A stretch of 64,000 bases of DNA from an uncultured Christensenella sp. (GTDB lineage Bacteria; Bacillota; Clostridia; Christensenellales; Borkfalkiaceae): positions 38,051-102,050 of the forward strand of contig CAJTPB010000001.1 in the NCBI GenBank assembly GCA_910578065.1. The letters are read 5' to 3'. Positions 51,271 through 61,050 of the stretch are shown piece by piece. Both the position numbers and the translations under genes were made by a program. Under the pieces are notes generated by a model that saw nothing but the letters and a program-made list of their open reading frames with translations, had not been told where the DNA came from and did no database searches. Position 1 is the stretch's first letter; every line of letters begins with the position of its first letter.

Positions 51271-51311
51271 AAAAAAACCTCCGCTACCTTTTCATTCAAA
51301 GGTATGCGGAG
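51271..51311 (-). promoter_or_regulatory. Terminator-like hairpin that contains the ribosome site of the TIGR04086 gene
   Basis: Minus strand: CTCCGC-A-TACCTTT pairs with AAAGGTA-GCGGAG (13 pairs, one bulge), loop of 6, then G and TTTTTTT leading straight into the ATG at 51270. The 3' arm is the Shine-Dalgarno sequence. The element can both end yajC transcription and hide the ribosome site of the next gene. Confidence 0.75.
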
Positions 51312-51333
51312 CGCGTTTTGTTTATTCCTGATT

Positions 51334-51828
51334 TTATTTTTCTTCCGTTTTGGATTCTTCTGCCTTCGGCTCTTCCGCAGGCGTTTCTTCCGCGGGCTGT
51401 TCCGTAGCGGGAACCACTTCCGCTTCCGCAGGCGCGGCGGCTTTTTCTTCCTTCGCCGCTTCTTTTGCGGCTTTGCGTTCCGCTTCCGCCTGTTCGCGCG
51501 CGATCTGCGTAGGACCTTTTGCGTCCGTCTGATAGATCATCTCTTTCGCCATTTTTACATACGAACGACCGGAAACTTCGCTTCCCGTTTCGATGATCAC
51601 GGTATCGTCTTCGTCGCACACTTCTACGACGATCCCGCAGATCCCGCCCGCCGTTTTTACTTTATTACCCGGCTTGATCGCGGCGATCTGTTCCGCATAT
51701 TCCTTTTGCTTCGCCTTGTTCTTTCTTCCCGAAAGAAAAAACATTGCCACGACCGCCAAGAGAAGCACGCCGATCAAAACATAGTTGAGCCAACCGTTAG
51801 CAGACCCTTCCGCCAATAAATTATACAT
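51334..51828 (-). CDS. yajC: Preprotein translocase subunit YajC with long acidic tail
   Basis: The 164-residue protein has one membrane span (about residues 16-35) and the YajC core PGNKVKTAGGICGIVVEVCDEDDTVIIETG. YajC associates with SecDF and the translocon. The C-terminal 55 residues form an Ala/Glu/Pro-rich tail (KEEKAAAPAEAEVVPATEQP ...), which lengthens the protein beyond the usual 90-110 residues. It stands between tgt and the SCIFF locus; in many bacteria the order is queA-tgt-yajC-secDF, here interrupted by the SCIFF genes. Confidence 0.92.
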   Translation of the reverse strand: MYNLLAEGSANGWLNYVLIGVLLLAVVAMFFLSGRKNKAKQKEYAEQIAAIKPGNKVKTAGGICGIVVEVCDEDDTVIIETGSEVSGRSYVKMAKEMIYQTDAKGPTQIAREQAEAERKAAKEAAKEEKAAAPAEAEVVPATEQPAEETPAEEPKAEESKTEEK

Positions 51829-51979
51829 CTCTATCTCCTTTTTTGTTAAGTCTTTTTCGCTTTTTCTTAAATAATACCCGTTTCTGCATATTTTTGCAAG
51901 CGATTTAAGGAATTATTTTCCATTTCACAAACTTTTCATGCAAGCGAAAGGAAAAGGAAAGGCGAAATAAGTCGAACGG

Positions 51980-53104
51980 TCACGATTGTTCCCCTTGCAG
52001 CCGATAAAATTCGCGCACGTAATCGCGCACGTATCCGCCGAGGATACTTTCGCGCAAGCCACGCATCAGCTTATGCAGATAGGCGATATTGTGCAGGCTA
52101 AGCAGCATCGCCCCCGCCATTTCGCCCACGTTTACCATGTGGCGGAGATACGCCTTTGTATAATGTTTGCAACAGTAGCAGTCGCAATCGGGGTCGAGCG
52201 GGGTAAAATCTTCTTTATACCTGCCGTTCCGCACGACGATTTTTCCGCGCGATGTGAGCGCCGTTCCGTTACGCGCAACGCGGGTGGCAAGCACGCAGTC
52301 GAACATGTCTACGCCGCGAAGGGTACCTTCCACCAAACAGTCGGGCGAACCCACCCCCATTAAATAGCGGGGAATATCCGCAGGCATTTCCTTTTGCAGA
52401 ATGTCGAGCATTTCGTACATCAGCGGCTTTGGCTCGCCCACCGAAAGTCCGCCGATGGCGATCCCGTGCTTTACATAAGGCAGACAGCGGCTTAGACTTT
52501 CTTTGCGAAGGTCCGCAAACATATTCCCTTGAATAATGGGGAACAACGCTTGTTCGGGGTTTTTATGCGCTTTGTAACAACGTTCCAGCCATGCGCCCGT
52601 GCGTTCCATCGCCTTTTTCGACTGCTCGTAGGTGAACCCGTATTCCGAACATTGATCGAACGCCATTACGATATCCGAGCCGAGGTTGTTCTGAATGGAA
52701 ATTGCCTTTTCGGGCGTGAACATGTGCTTACTTCCGTCTACATGCGAAGAAAAGCGCACCCCTTCATCGGTAATGTTGTTCAGCGAAGCAAGCGAAAATA
52801 CTTGAAACCCGCCGCTGTCCGTTAAAATTGGTTTATTCCAATTCATAAACTTGTGCAACCCGCCCGCGCGCGCAATCAATTCGTCGCCGGGGCGCATGTA
52901 TAAATGATAGGTATTGGAAAGTATGATTTGCGAACCGACCTCTTCCAATACGTTGGGCAATACGCCCTTTACGCTTGCCTGCGTACCTACGGGCATATAA
53001 ACGGGCGTTAAAATATCGCCGTGCGGCGTATGGAACACGCCTGCGCGCGCACCCGTTTCGGGATCGGTTTTTTGTAATTCGAAAGAAAAAAATTCGTTGT
53101 TCAT
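51980..53104 (-). CDS. tgt: Queuine tRNA-ribosyltransferase
   Basis: The 374-residue enzyme exchanges guanine-34 of GUN-anticodon tRNAs for preQ1. It has the catalytic loop LTDSGGFQVFS (active-site Asp), the SHVDGSKHMFTPEKAI segment, GGLSVGEP, and the C-terminal zinc site DCDCYCCKHYTKAYLRHM. Substrate preQ1 is converted further by QueA, encoded upstream on the same strand. AAGGAAC precedes the ATG. Confidence 0.97.
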   Translation of the reverse strand: MNNEFFSFELQKTDPETGARAGVFHTPHGDILTPVYMPVGTQASVKGVLPNVLEEVGSQIILSNTYHLYMRPGDELIARAGGLHKFMNWNKPILTDSGGFQVFSLASLNNITDEGVRFSSHVDGSKHMFTPEKAISIQNNLGSDIVMAFDQCSEYGFTYEQSKKAMERTGAWLERCYKAHKNPEQALFPIIQGNMFADLRKESLSRCLPYVKHGIAIGGLSVGEPKPLMYEMLDILQKEMPADIPRYLMGVGSPDCLVEGTLRGVDMFDCVLATRVARNGTALTSRGKIVVRNGRYKEDFTPLDPDCDCYCCKHYTKAYLRHMVNVGEMAGAMLLSLHNIAYLHKLMRGLRESILGGYVRDYVREFYRLQGEQS

Positions 53105-53407
53105 TTATGTTCCTTAAAATATTAAGTTTTACGTAAAATCCGCGATACGCTTTTTACATCTGATTTTTTAAACGCAATTGGATTTTCTATTTCTAACAAA
53201 ACAGAAATTGCGCGGCATGCCTTTGGCGTCGGCACAGTTAATAGCAACCATGCGGCACCCGCTTGACGGACCGCACTATTTTTAAGCCCGAATAATCGAT
53301 ATCTTTTTACAAACACTGCAAAGCACAAAATTCATTGCGCCAAACTTGTTCCCGAATCCGAATCGATTGCCTTTCAAATGCCGCAGCGCAACGCCGTATT
53401 TCGACGA

Positions 53408-54429
53408 CTATAAGACGAGCATCGCATCGCCGAAAGAGAAAAACCGATACCGCTCCGCTACCGCCGTTTCGTATACCCGCAAAATCTCTTCCCGCGAGCA
53501 GAGCGCGGAAACCAACATTAACAGGGTGCTTTCGGGCAAGTGAAAATTGGTGATCAACCCGTCTACGCACCGAAACGAATAGGGCGGATAAATAAATATT
53601 TCCGTATTGCCCTTGCACGCTTTCAGCATGCCGTTTTCGTCTGCAACCGTTTCCAACGTGCGCACGGAAGTGGTGCCTACGGCGATCACCCGCCGCCCCT
53701 CTTGTTTGGCGCGGTTGACGGTATGCGCCGCCTCTTCGCTTACCTCGTAATATTCGGAGTGCATTTTATGATCGAGGATATTTTCCTCTTTTACGGGGCG
53801 GAAGGTGCCCAGCCCTACGTGAAGAAGCACTTCCGCGATTTCCACCCCCTTTGCCTTTAACGCCGTCAACAGTTCGGGCGTAAAGTGCAGCCCTGCGGTG
53901 GGCGCGGCGGCGGAACCGTTTTCTTTGCTGTATACCGTTTGATACCGTTCTGGATCTTCTAATTTTTCGCGGATATAGGGCGGAAGGGGCATGTTTCCCG
54001 CACGGGACAACACGTCTTCGAACGCGCCTTTGTAAAAAAATTTTACCCTTCTTTCGCCCGATTCGGTAATGCCCGTAACTTCTAAAAACAGTTCTTCGTT
54101 CACGGTAAGCCGCACGCCGATCTTGCACTTTTTACCGGGGCGAACGAGCACTTCCCATTCGTCTAAATTCAGCCGCTTTAACAGCAGCACTTCCACCTTT
54201 CCCCCGTTTGCGGTATGCGCGAACAGGCGGGCGGGCAGCACGCGCGTGCGGTTTAAAACAAGCACGTCGCCCGCGCGGAAATAATCTGCGATCTCGCGGA
54301 AAATTCTATGCTCGATTTTCCCGCCGTTGCGGTGATAGACGAGCAAGCGGGAAGAATCGCGCGGCTCGGCGGGCGTCTGCGCGATCAACTCTTCGGGTAA
54401 ATCGTAATAAAAATCGCTCGTTTTTAACG

Positions 54430-54433
<4 letters not shown>
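53408..54433 (-). CDS. queA: S-adenosylmethionine:tRNA ribosyltransferase-isomerase QueA
   Basis: The 341-residue enzyme adds the epoxycyclopentanediol group from SAM to preQ1 in tRNA. Family motifs are FYYDLPEELIAQTPAEPRDSSRLLV, GDVLVLNRTRVLPARLF, PTAGLHFTPELL, LHVGLGTFRPV and NFHLPESTLLMLVSALC. The ATG overlaps the ruvB stop (54430-54433). The 303-base spacer to tgt holds no recognisable gene; it shows two loosely similar GAAT-CGAT-containing blocks near 53290 and 53355 but no clear terminator. Confidence 0.97.
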
Positions 54434-55479
<1,046 letters not shown>

Positions 55480-55561
55480 AAAAATTCCTCTTCGTTCGCT
55501 AATCGCGCTAAGGGCGCGCGCTCGGGCGATCGGCTTTTGCCGAACGCAAACTTATTTTCCG

Positions 55562-56158
55562 TTACATGCTTTTTAACGCGGCGGCGATGATCTGTTCCAC
55601 CGTAACCGCACCCGTGCCCTTTGCCCGTTCGACCGCGCGCGCGCTTTCCGACTTAGTGAACCCCAAATTCATAAGCGCGGCGATCGCGTCGTCGTCCTCT
55701 GCGGAAGGAAGCGAAACGGTGATCCCCGAAGAAGATTCGTTTGCGCCTAAAAGTTCGTCGGCGGAAATTTTTCCGTGCAGTTCCAAAATCAAGCGTTCCG
55801 CCGTCTTTTTACCCAACCCCTTTACGGCGGAAAGCCGCTTTGCGTCCGCCGTGGCGATGGCGGCGGAAACGTCGGAAGGGCGCATGGAAGATAGCACGGC
55901 AATCGCCAATTTCGCCCCCACTCCCTGTACGGAAATGAGTTTTAAAAACAAATTCTTTTCTTGTAAATCCGAAAAGCCGAACAGCGCTATGCCGTCTTCT
56001 TTTACCTGCATGTAGGTGTATACTTCGCCGACGTCCGCCCCGCTTAACAGAGAAAACGCCGCGCCCGAACAAATTACTTCGTACCCCACGCCGTTTACTT
56101 CCAGCAACACGTATTCGGGCGTAAGTTCTTTTACTTTCCCTTTCAAATATCCGATCAT
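55562..56158 (-). CDS. ruvA: Holliday junction DNA-binding protein RuvA
   Basis: The 198-residue RuvA begins MIGYLKGKVKELTPEYVLLEVNGVGYEV (OB fold), continues with two helix-hairpin-helix motifs (LISVQGVGAKLAIAVLSSM and LSAVKGLGKKTAERLILEL) and ends with the small RuvB-binding domain (DAIAALMNLGFTKSESARAVERA). It forms the tetrameric platform on Holliday junctions. It lies between ruvC and ruvB on the same strand. Confidence 0.97.
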   Translation of the reverse strand: MIGYLKGKVKELTPEYVLLEVNGVGYEVICSGAAFSLLSGADVGEVYTYMQVKEDGIALFGFSDLQEKNLFLKLISVQGVGAKLAIAVLSSMRPSDVSAAIATADAKRLSAVKGLGKKTAERLILELHGKISADELLGANESSSGITVSLPSAEDDDAIAALMNLGFTKSESARAVERAKGTGAVTVEQIIAAALKSM

Positions 56159-56346
56159 AATGCTCCTAATGCAATCCTTTTTAATTTGTTACAAGCGCTC
56201 GGCCATATAAAACCGAACCCGCGATAACGTTGCAAAAATCATTCTTGTTTTTTCCGCAGATAAAACGGTGTAAATTGCATTTCATTTTACGTTTTCGCAT
56301 ACTCGGCCAAACCGCCGAGCATACCGCGGTGCGGCGAACGCGCAGT

Positions 56347-56844
56347 TTACCTGATTCCGAACATTGCGCCGAACCTGCTTGTAAACGCATGGCACAGAGC
56401 AACGCCCAAAGCATCCGCCGCGTCATCGGGACGGGGAATTTTTTGCAAACGCAAATGCGCCGCAACCACACGCTGCATTTGTACTTTGTCTGCTTTTCCG
56501 TATCCCGTAAGCGCCTGTTTGATTTGGTTGGGCGTGTATTCATATAAGCGACCGCAGCGCTTTGCGCATGTCATTAACATAACGCCGCGCGCGTGCGCAA
56601 CGGCAATGCCCGTTGTTACGTTTTTCGAAAAGAACAATTCTTCCATCGCCGCTTCGTCCGGTTTGAATTTATCGAAAATCGCGTTTACGCCCTCTTCCAA
56701 AATACAAAGCCGCACGGCAAGATTTTCGTCTTTCGGCGTTTTTACAACGCCGTAATCCACGGCGGTACAGTTTCCGCGCGCGTCCTTTTCCACAACGCCG
56801 TATCCCATTGTACCGATTCCCGGATCGAGCCCTAAAATGATCAT
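56347..56844 (-). CDS. ruvC: Holliday junction resolvase RuvC, probably leaderless
   Basis: The 165-residue endonuclease has catalytic Asp7 in IILGLDPGIGTMGYG, the Glu in AAMEELFFSKN and the acidic pair in RPDDAADALGVALCHA. It resolves Holliday junctions with RuvAB. The start is fixed by the family N-terminus. The promoter -10 box ends six bases before the ATG, so transcription should begin at the A of the ATG, and there is no room for a ribosome site. It is the first gene of the ruvC-ruvA-ruvB-queA block. Confidence 0.97.
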   Translation of the reverse strand: MIILGLDPGIGTMGYGVVEKDARGNCTAVDYGVVKTPKDENLAVRLCILEEGVNAIFDKFKPDEAAMEELFFSKNVTTGIAVAHARGVMLMTCAKRCGRLYEYTPNQIKQALTGYGKADKVQMQRVVAAHLRLQKIPRPDDAADALGVALCHAFTSRFGAMFGIR

Positions 56845-56850
56845 GTTTCT

Positions 56851-56879
56851 ATTGTATCCGATATCGCCCTTTCTGTCAA
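56851..56879 (-). promoter_or_regulatory. Promoter of ruvC
   Basis: Minus strand: TTGACA (56874-56879), 17-base spacer, TACAAT (56851-56856); the ATG starts seven bases after the -10 box. Confidence 0.85.
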
Positions 56880-56931
56880 TGAAAAAGGGGGTTGCGACGA
56901 AAAAAGTCCCCCGCCGCCCGCGCCGTTTTAC

Positions 56932-56960
56932 TTGCCTTTTGCATGCGGTTACGATATAAT
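56932..56960 (+). promoter_or_regulatory. Promoter of argH
   Basis: TTGCCT (56932-56937), 17-base spacer, TATAAT (56955-56960), followed by an AAGGAG ribosome site and the ATG at 57000. Confidence 0.75.
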
Positions 56961-56999
56961 AAAAGATAATTTAACCGATTATATAAGGAGCACGCGCAT

Positions 57000-58373
57000 A
57001 TGAAACTTTGGCAAGGCAGATTCGAAACTTCCCTTTCCGCCGATGCGGATGCGTTTAACGAATCGCTCTCGTTCGATAAAAAACTGTACAAGGCGGATAT
57101 CACCGCTTCCGTCGCGCACGCGACCATGCTGGGCGAATGCGGCATTATAGAAAAAGAGGAAGCGGAAGCCATTATAAACGGACTGAACGGCGTGCTTGCC
57201 GATATCGAAAGCGGCGCGCTTGCCGTAGAAAACGCGGAAGATATACACTCGTTTACAGAAAGCGAACTTGTTGCGCGTATCGGGCAGGTGGGCAAAAAAC
57301 TGCATACGGCGCGTTCGCGCAATGATCAAGTCGCCACAGATATGCGCCTTTACGCGCGCGAAAGCGCCGACCGCGCCATTCGGCTTTTAAAAGACCTGCT
57401 GCAAACGCTTTGCGATCTTTCCCGCAAAAATTTAAACACTGTCATGCCCGGTTTTACCCACTTGCGCAAAGCGCAGCCCATTAACGGCGCGCAGTATTTT
57501 AACGCCTATGCGGAAATGTTTTTACGCGATTTAGACCGCTTTTGCGCCTGTCGCAACCGCATGAACGTAATGCCCCTCGGCAGCGCGGCGCTTGCGGGAA
57601 CCTCTTACCCCATCGACCGCGAACGGACGAAAAGCCTGCTCGGATTTGCGGAAATTTCGCAAAACTCGTTAGACGCCGTTTCCGACCGCGACTTTATCGC
57701 AGAATACTGTTTTTGCGCTTCCCTCGTTATGGCGCACCTTTCCCGCCTGTGCGAAGATACCATTTTGTACACCTCGGACGAATACGGGTTTTGGGTGATC
57801 CCCGACGAATATTCGACGGGCTCTTCCATCATGCCGCAAAAGAAAAACCCCGACCTGCCCGAACTCGTGCGCGGCAAAACGGGCAGAGTTTACGGGCACC
57901 TTACGGCGATTTTAACCGTATTGAAGGGACTGCCCCTTGCATACAACAAAGACTTGCAAGAAGATAAAGAAGCGTTCTTCGATACCGAAAACACCCTGTT
58001 TTCCTGCCTTGCGATTTACACGGCGCTGCTGCAAAAATTAAAATTCGATCCCGAAAGAATGCTCGAAGCGGCGGGGGAAGGCTATTCCACCGCAACCGAC
58101 ATTGCCGATTACCTTGCGAAAAAAGGGATCCCCTTCCGCGACGCGCACGCGATTACGGGGAAGATCGTTCGTTACTGCATCGAGCAAAACAAACCGTTTA
58201 CCGCCCTCTCTGCGGAAGAATTTCGCGCCGTTGACGAACGGTTCGAACAAGACGTGCTCGCCTGCGTTGCAACGCGCAATTCGGCGGAAGCGCGCGATTC
58301 GGTGGGCGGCTCTTCGCGGAGCGCAGCGGAAAAAGGATTGCTCGCCCTCGAACGCCGTTTAAAAAATTACTGA
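57000..58373 (+). CDS. argH: Argininosuccinate lyase
   Basis: The 457-residue enzyme cleaves argininosuccinate to arginine and fumarate, the last step of arginine synthesis. It starts KLWQGRFETSLSADADAFNESLSFD and has HTARSRNDQVATDMRLY and the signature GSSIMPQKKNPD with the catalytic serine. No argG lies next to it in the window. It has its own promoter and terminator. Confidence 0.97.
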   Translation: MKLWQGRFETSLSADADAFNESLSFDKKLYKADITASVAHATMLGECGIIEKEEAEAIINGLNGVLADIESGALAVENAEDIHSFTESELVARIGQVGKKLHTARSRNDQVATDMRLYARESADRAIRLLKDLLQTLCDLSRKNLNTVMPGFTHLRKAQPINGAQYFNAYAEMFLRDLDRFCACRNRMNVMPLGSAALAGTSYPIDRERTKSLLGFAEISQNSLDAVSDRDFIAEYCFCASLVMAHLSRLCEDTILYTSDEYGFWVIPDEYSTGSSIMPQKKNPDLPELVRGKTGRVYGHLTAILTVLKGLPLAYNKDLQEDKEAFFDTENTLFSCLAIYTALLQKLKFDPERMLEAAGEGYSTATDIADYLAKKGIPFRDAHAITGKIVRYCIEQNKPFTALSAEEFRAVDERFEQDVLACVATRNSAEARDSVGGSSRSAAEKGLLALERRLKNY

Positions 58374-58380
58374 TTTGCTT

Positions 58381-58410
58381 TCCGCGCCCTGTACGGGCGC
58401 GGAATTTTGT
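58381..58410 (+). terminator. Intrinsic terminator of argH
   Basis: TCCGCGCCC pairs perfectly with GGGCGCGGA, loop of 5, followed by ATTTTGT. Confidence 0.88.
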
Positions 58411-58419
58411 ATATTATCG

Positions 58420-58461
58420 GTATATTTTTGCATAAATGATAGATTTATTGCAAAAATATAC
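58420..58461. promoter_or_regulatory. Long AT-rich inverted repeat upstream of the ilvB promoter
   Basis: GTATATTTTTGCA (58420-58432) is exactly complementary to TGCAAAAATATAC (58449-58461); TAAAT/ATTTA continue the stem inward. It lies 30 bases upstream of the -35 box and is not transcribed from that promoter, so it is more likely a protein-binding site than an attenuator. Confidence 0.6.
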
Positions 58462-58491
58462 TTTCAATATTTATAAATATAAGCGAACCGC

Positions 58492-58520
58492 TTGACAAAT
58501 TGCGCGAATTATTATACAAT
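58492..58520 (+). promoter_or_regulatory. Promoter of ilvB
   Basis: TTGACA (58492-58497), 17-base spacer, TACAAT (58515-58520). The leader is only about 25 bases and carries a GGGAG ribosome site; it is too short for a T-box. Confidence 0.9.
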
Positions 58521-58552
58521 GATTTGCAAAACACGATACGGGAGAAAACGTT

Positions 58553-60211
58553 ATGAAAAGAAGCGGCGCAGAAATTTTGATCGACTGTTTAAAAGAGCAG
58601 GGCGTAGATACCGTATTCGGTTATCCGGGCGGTTCCGTGCTCGATATTTACGACGCGCTTTACCGCGACGGCAGCATTCGCCACGTGATCACGGCGCACG
58701 AACAGGGCGCGGCGCACGCGGCGGACGGCTATGCGCGCGCAACGGGAAAGGTAGGCGTATGCTTTGCGACCAGCGGACCGGGCGCGACCAACCTTGTAAC
58801 GGGCATCGCCACCGCGTTTATGGATTCCATTCCCCTCGTCGCGGTTACGGGCAACGTTGGGATTAACTTCCTCGGCAGAGATTCCTTTCAAGAAATCGAC
58901 ATTACGGGAATCACCATGCCCATTACCAAACATAATTTTATCGTAAAAGACGTAAACGAGTTGGCGGATATCTTGCGCGAAGCGTTCCGCATTGCAAATT
59001 CGGGCAGAAAAGGACCGGTGCTCGTCGATATTTTAAAAAACGTACAAATCGCGCAGGCGGAATACGAAGCGCAAAAACCGCAGCCCGTGGTGCGCAAGCC
59101 CGTTCCCGCAAGTGCGCTTACGCAAACGGTAACGGCGATCGAACAAAGCGAACGCCCCCTTTTGATGGTGGGAGGCGGCGCGATCGCTTCGGAAGCGGGC
59201 GCGGAAGTAAAAGCGCTTGCCGAAAAGCTGAACGCCCCCGTTGCGGTAACGCTGATGGGATTGGGCGCGTTTCCCGCTTCGCATCCGCTGTTTATGGGAA
59301 TGATAGGCATGCATGGCACGCATGCCGCGGCAAAGACGTGCATGCAGAGCGACTGCATCATAGCGATCGGCACCCGCTTTTCCGACCGCGTTGCACTGAA
59401 CCGCGATCGGTTTGCAAAAGATAAAACGGTGGTGCAGATCGATATCGACGATGCGGAAATCGATAAAAACGTGGCGGCGACCCATTCTGTATTGGGCGAC
59501 GTAAAAGAAACGCTGAAAACGCTGCTTCCCCTTTTAAAGCAGGTAAACGCCCGCCCGTTCGCAGAGCAGGCAAAAGCGTACAAGGCGGAAGAAGCGGCAA
59601 AGGCAAAAGCGCCCGAATTGGGGCACAAAATTTTAATGGAAGCGGCGCGGCTCGCCCCCAAAGGGAGCGTGGTTGCGACCGACGTAGGGCAGCACCAAAT
59701 GTGGACGGCGCAATACTACCCTTTCGAAAAACCGCGCGAACTGCTTTCGAGCGGGGGATTGGGCACAATGGGCTTCGGATTCGGCGCGGCGATCGGCGCG
59801 GCGTTCGGAACGGGAAAACACGTTATCTTGGTTACGGGCGACGGTTCGTTCAACATGAACTTAAACGAACTTTCTACCGCGGTAACAAATCAGCTTCCCA
59901 TCACCGTGCTGTTAATGAACAATAAAGCGCTCGGCATGGTGCGGCAGTGGCAAAAGCTGTTTTACGCCCGCCGCTTTTCGCAGACCGACGTACGGAAAAA
60001 GACGGACTATGTAAAGTTTGCCGAAAGTTTCGGCGCGGTCGGGCTTTCCGTTTCCAAAGAGGAAGACATCGTTCCCGCGCTTACGCAGGCGTTTAACACC
60101 CCTTCGCCCGTGGTGATCGATTGCAGGATCAGCGAAGACGAAAACGTGCTTCCCATGATAAAGCCGGGACAAACGTACGATACGATTATTACGGAATGGG
60201 AGGAACGGTAA
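58553..60211 (+). CDS. ilvB: Acetolactate synthase, catalytic subunit
   Basis: This 552-residue thiamine-diphosphate enzyme makes acetolactate or acetohydroxybutyrate, the first common step of branched-chain amino acid synthesis. Motifs are VFGYPGGSVLDIYDAL with the catalytic Glu in TAHEQGAAHAADGYARATGKVGVCFATSGPGATNLVTG, the FAD-domain and the ThDP site GDGSFNMNLNELSTAVTNQLPITVLLMNN. The regulatory subunit ilvN follows after one base. Confidence 0.97.
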   Translation: MKRSGAEILIDCLKEQGVDTVFGYPGGSVLDIYDALYRDGSIRHVITAHEQGAAHAADGYARATGKVGVCFATSGPGATNLVTGIATAFMDSIPLVAVTGNVGINFLGRDSFQEIDITGITMPITKHNFIVKDVNELADILREAFRIANSGRKGPVLVDILKNVQIAQAEYEAQKPQPVVRKPVPASALTQTVTAIEQSERPLLMVGGGAIASEAGAEVKALAEKLNAPVAVTLMGLGAFPASHPLFMGMIGMHGTHAAAKTCMQSDCIIAIGTRFSDRVALNRDRFAKDKTVVQIDIDDAEIDKNVAATHSVLGDVKETLKTLLPLLKQVNARPFAEQAKAYKAEEAAKAKAPELGHKILMEAARLAPKGSVVATDVGQHQMWTAQYYPFEKPRELLSSGGLGTMGFGFGAAIGAAFGTGKHVILVTGDGSFNMNLNELSTAVTNQLPITVLLMNNKALGMVRQWQKLFYARRFSQTDVRKKTDYVKFAESFGAVGLSVSKEEDIVPALTQAFNTPSPVVIDCRISEDENVLPMIKPGQTYDTIITEWEER

Positions 60212-60212
60212 C

Positions 60213-60728
60213 ATGAACCATTACACCATAAGCGCGCTGGTTGCAAACAAAAGCGGCGTTTTAACGCGGGTTTCCGCGCTGTTCGCCCGCAGAGGGTACA
60301 ATATCGATTCCCTCTCCGTATGCGCAACGGAAGATCCCGCTTTTTCGCGCATGACCATTGTATTGAACGGCGACGAATATATCCTTTCGCAGATGATGAA
60401 GCAGATGGATAAACTCATCGACGTAAAAAAGATCAAACGCGTAGAACACGAAGCCGTTACGCGCGAGCTGCTATTGGTTAAAGTAAAAACGGACGCAAAA
60501 ACGCGTAGCCAGTTATTCGAACTCAGCCAAATTTTCCGCGCGAACATCGTAGACGTTTCGCCCGACGCGCTGATCATGGAACTTACCGGAAAGCCCGTAA
60601 AGTTAGACGGATTCGTAAACATGCTTATGCCGTACGGCATTATGGAACTTGCCCGCACGGGCGTTACCGCCATTTCGCGCGGGAATGCGTGCATTAAAGA
60701 CGAAGCGGATTATAAAGAAAAGATATAG
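60213..60728 (+). CDS. ilvN: Acetolactate synthase, regulatory subunit
   Basis: The 171-residue protein has an N-terminal ACT domain (ISALVANKSGVLTRVSALFARRGYNIDSLSV), which binds valine for feedback control, and the C-terminal ALS small-subunit domain (ELLLVKVKTDAKTRSQLFELSQIFRANIVDVSPDALIMELTG). It is one base behind ilvB. Its last 22 codons and stop are copied twice more in the downstream spacer. Confidence 0.97.
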   Translation: MNHYTISALVANKSGVLTRVSALFARRGYNIDSLSVCATEDPAFSRMTIVLNGDEYILSQMMKQMDKLIDVKKIKRVEHEAVTRELLLVKVKTDAKTRSQLFELSQIFRANIVDVSPDALIMELTGKPVKLDGFVNMLMPYGIMELARTGVTAISRGNACIKDEADYKEKI

Positions 60729-60940
60729 CGGTCTAGTTCCAAAACGCCGCAGGCGTTACTGCCATTTCGCGCGGGAATGCGTGCATGAAAGACGAAGCGG
60801 ATTATAAAGAAAAGATATAGCGATCCGCTCCCCAACGCCGCAGGAGTTACCGCCATTCCGCGCGGGAATGCGTACATGAAAGACGAAGCGGATTATAAAG
60901 AAAAGATATAGCGGTCCGTTTCCCAAACGCCGCAGGAGTT
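60661..60940 (+). repeat. Three-copy tandem repeat of the ilvN 3' end, about 92-bp unit
   Basis: Units start at 60661 (inside ilvN), 60753, 60844 and a partial at 60936 (spacing 92, 91, 92). Each full unit encodes in frame GVTAI-S/P-RGNA-C/Y-I/M-KDEADYKEKI followed by TAG. The two downstream copies differ from the gene by a few substitutions, several of them silent. The rest of the spacer up to 61050 contains a weak hairpin (TCCCAA/TTGGGA near 60968-60991) but no clear promoter. Confidence 0.95.
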
Positions 60941-61050
60941 TTTTCGAAATAAACGGACTCCGCTTTATCCCAAACGATCCCCTCTGTTGGGACAAGGAAT
61001 ATATACATAACGAATAAAAATTTTCGAACAACGGTTAAGGAGAAGTTTTT

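Noticed and set aside
53122..53328. Possible 68-residue gene between tgt and queA
   Set aside because: No start signal, no family pattern, and a composition unlike the neighbouring genes. Treated as spacer.
58373..58552. T-box leader before ilvB
   Set aside because: The consensus promoter leaves only about 25 transcribed bases before the ribosome site, and no T-box core or antiterminator is seen.
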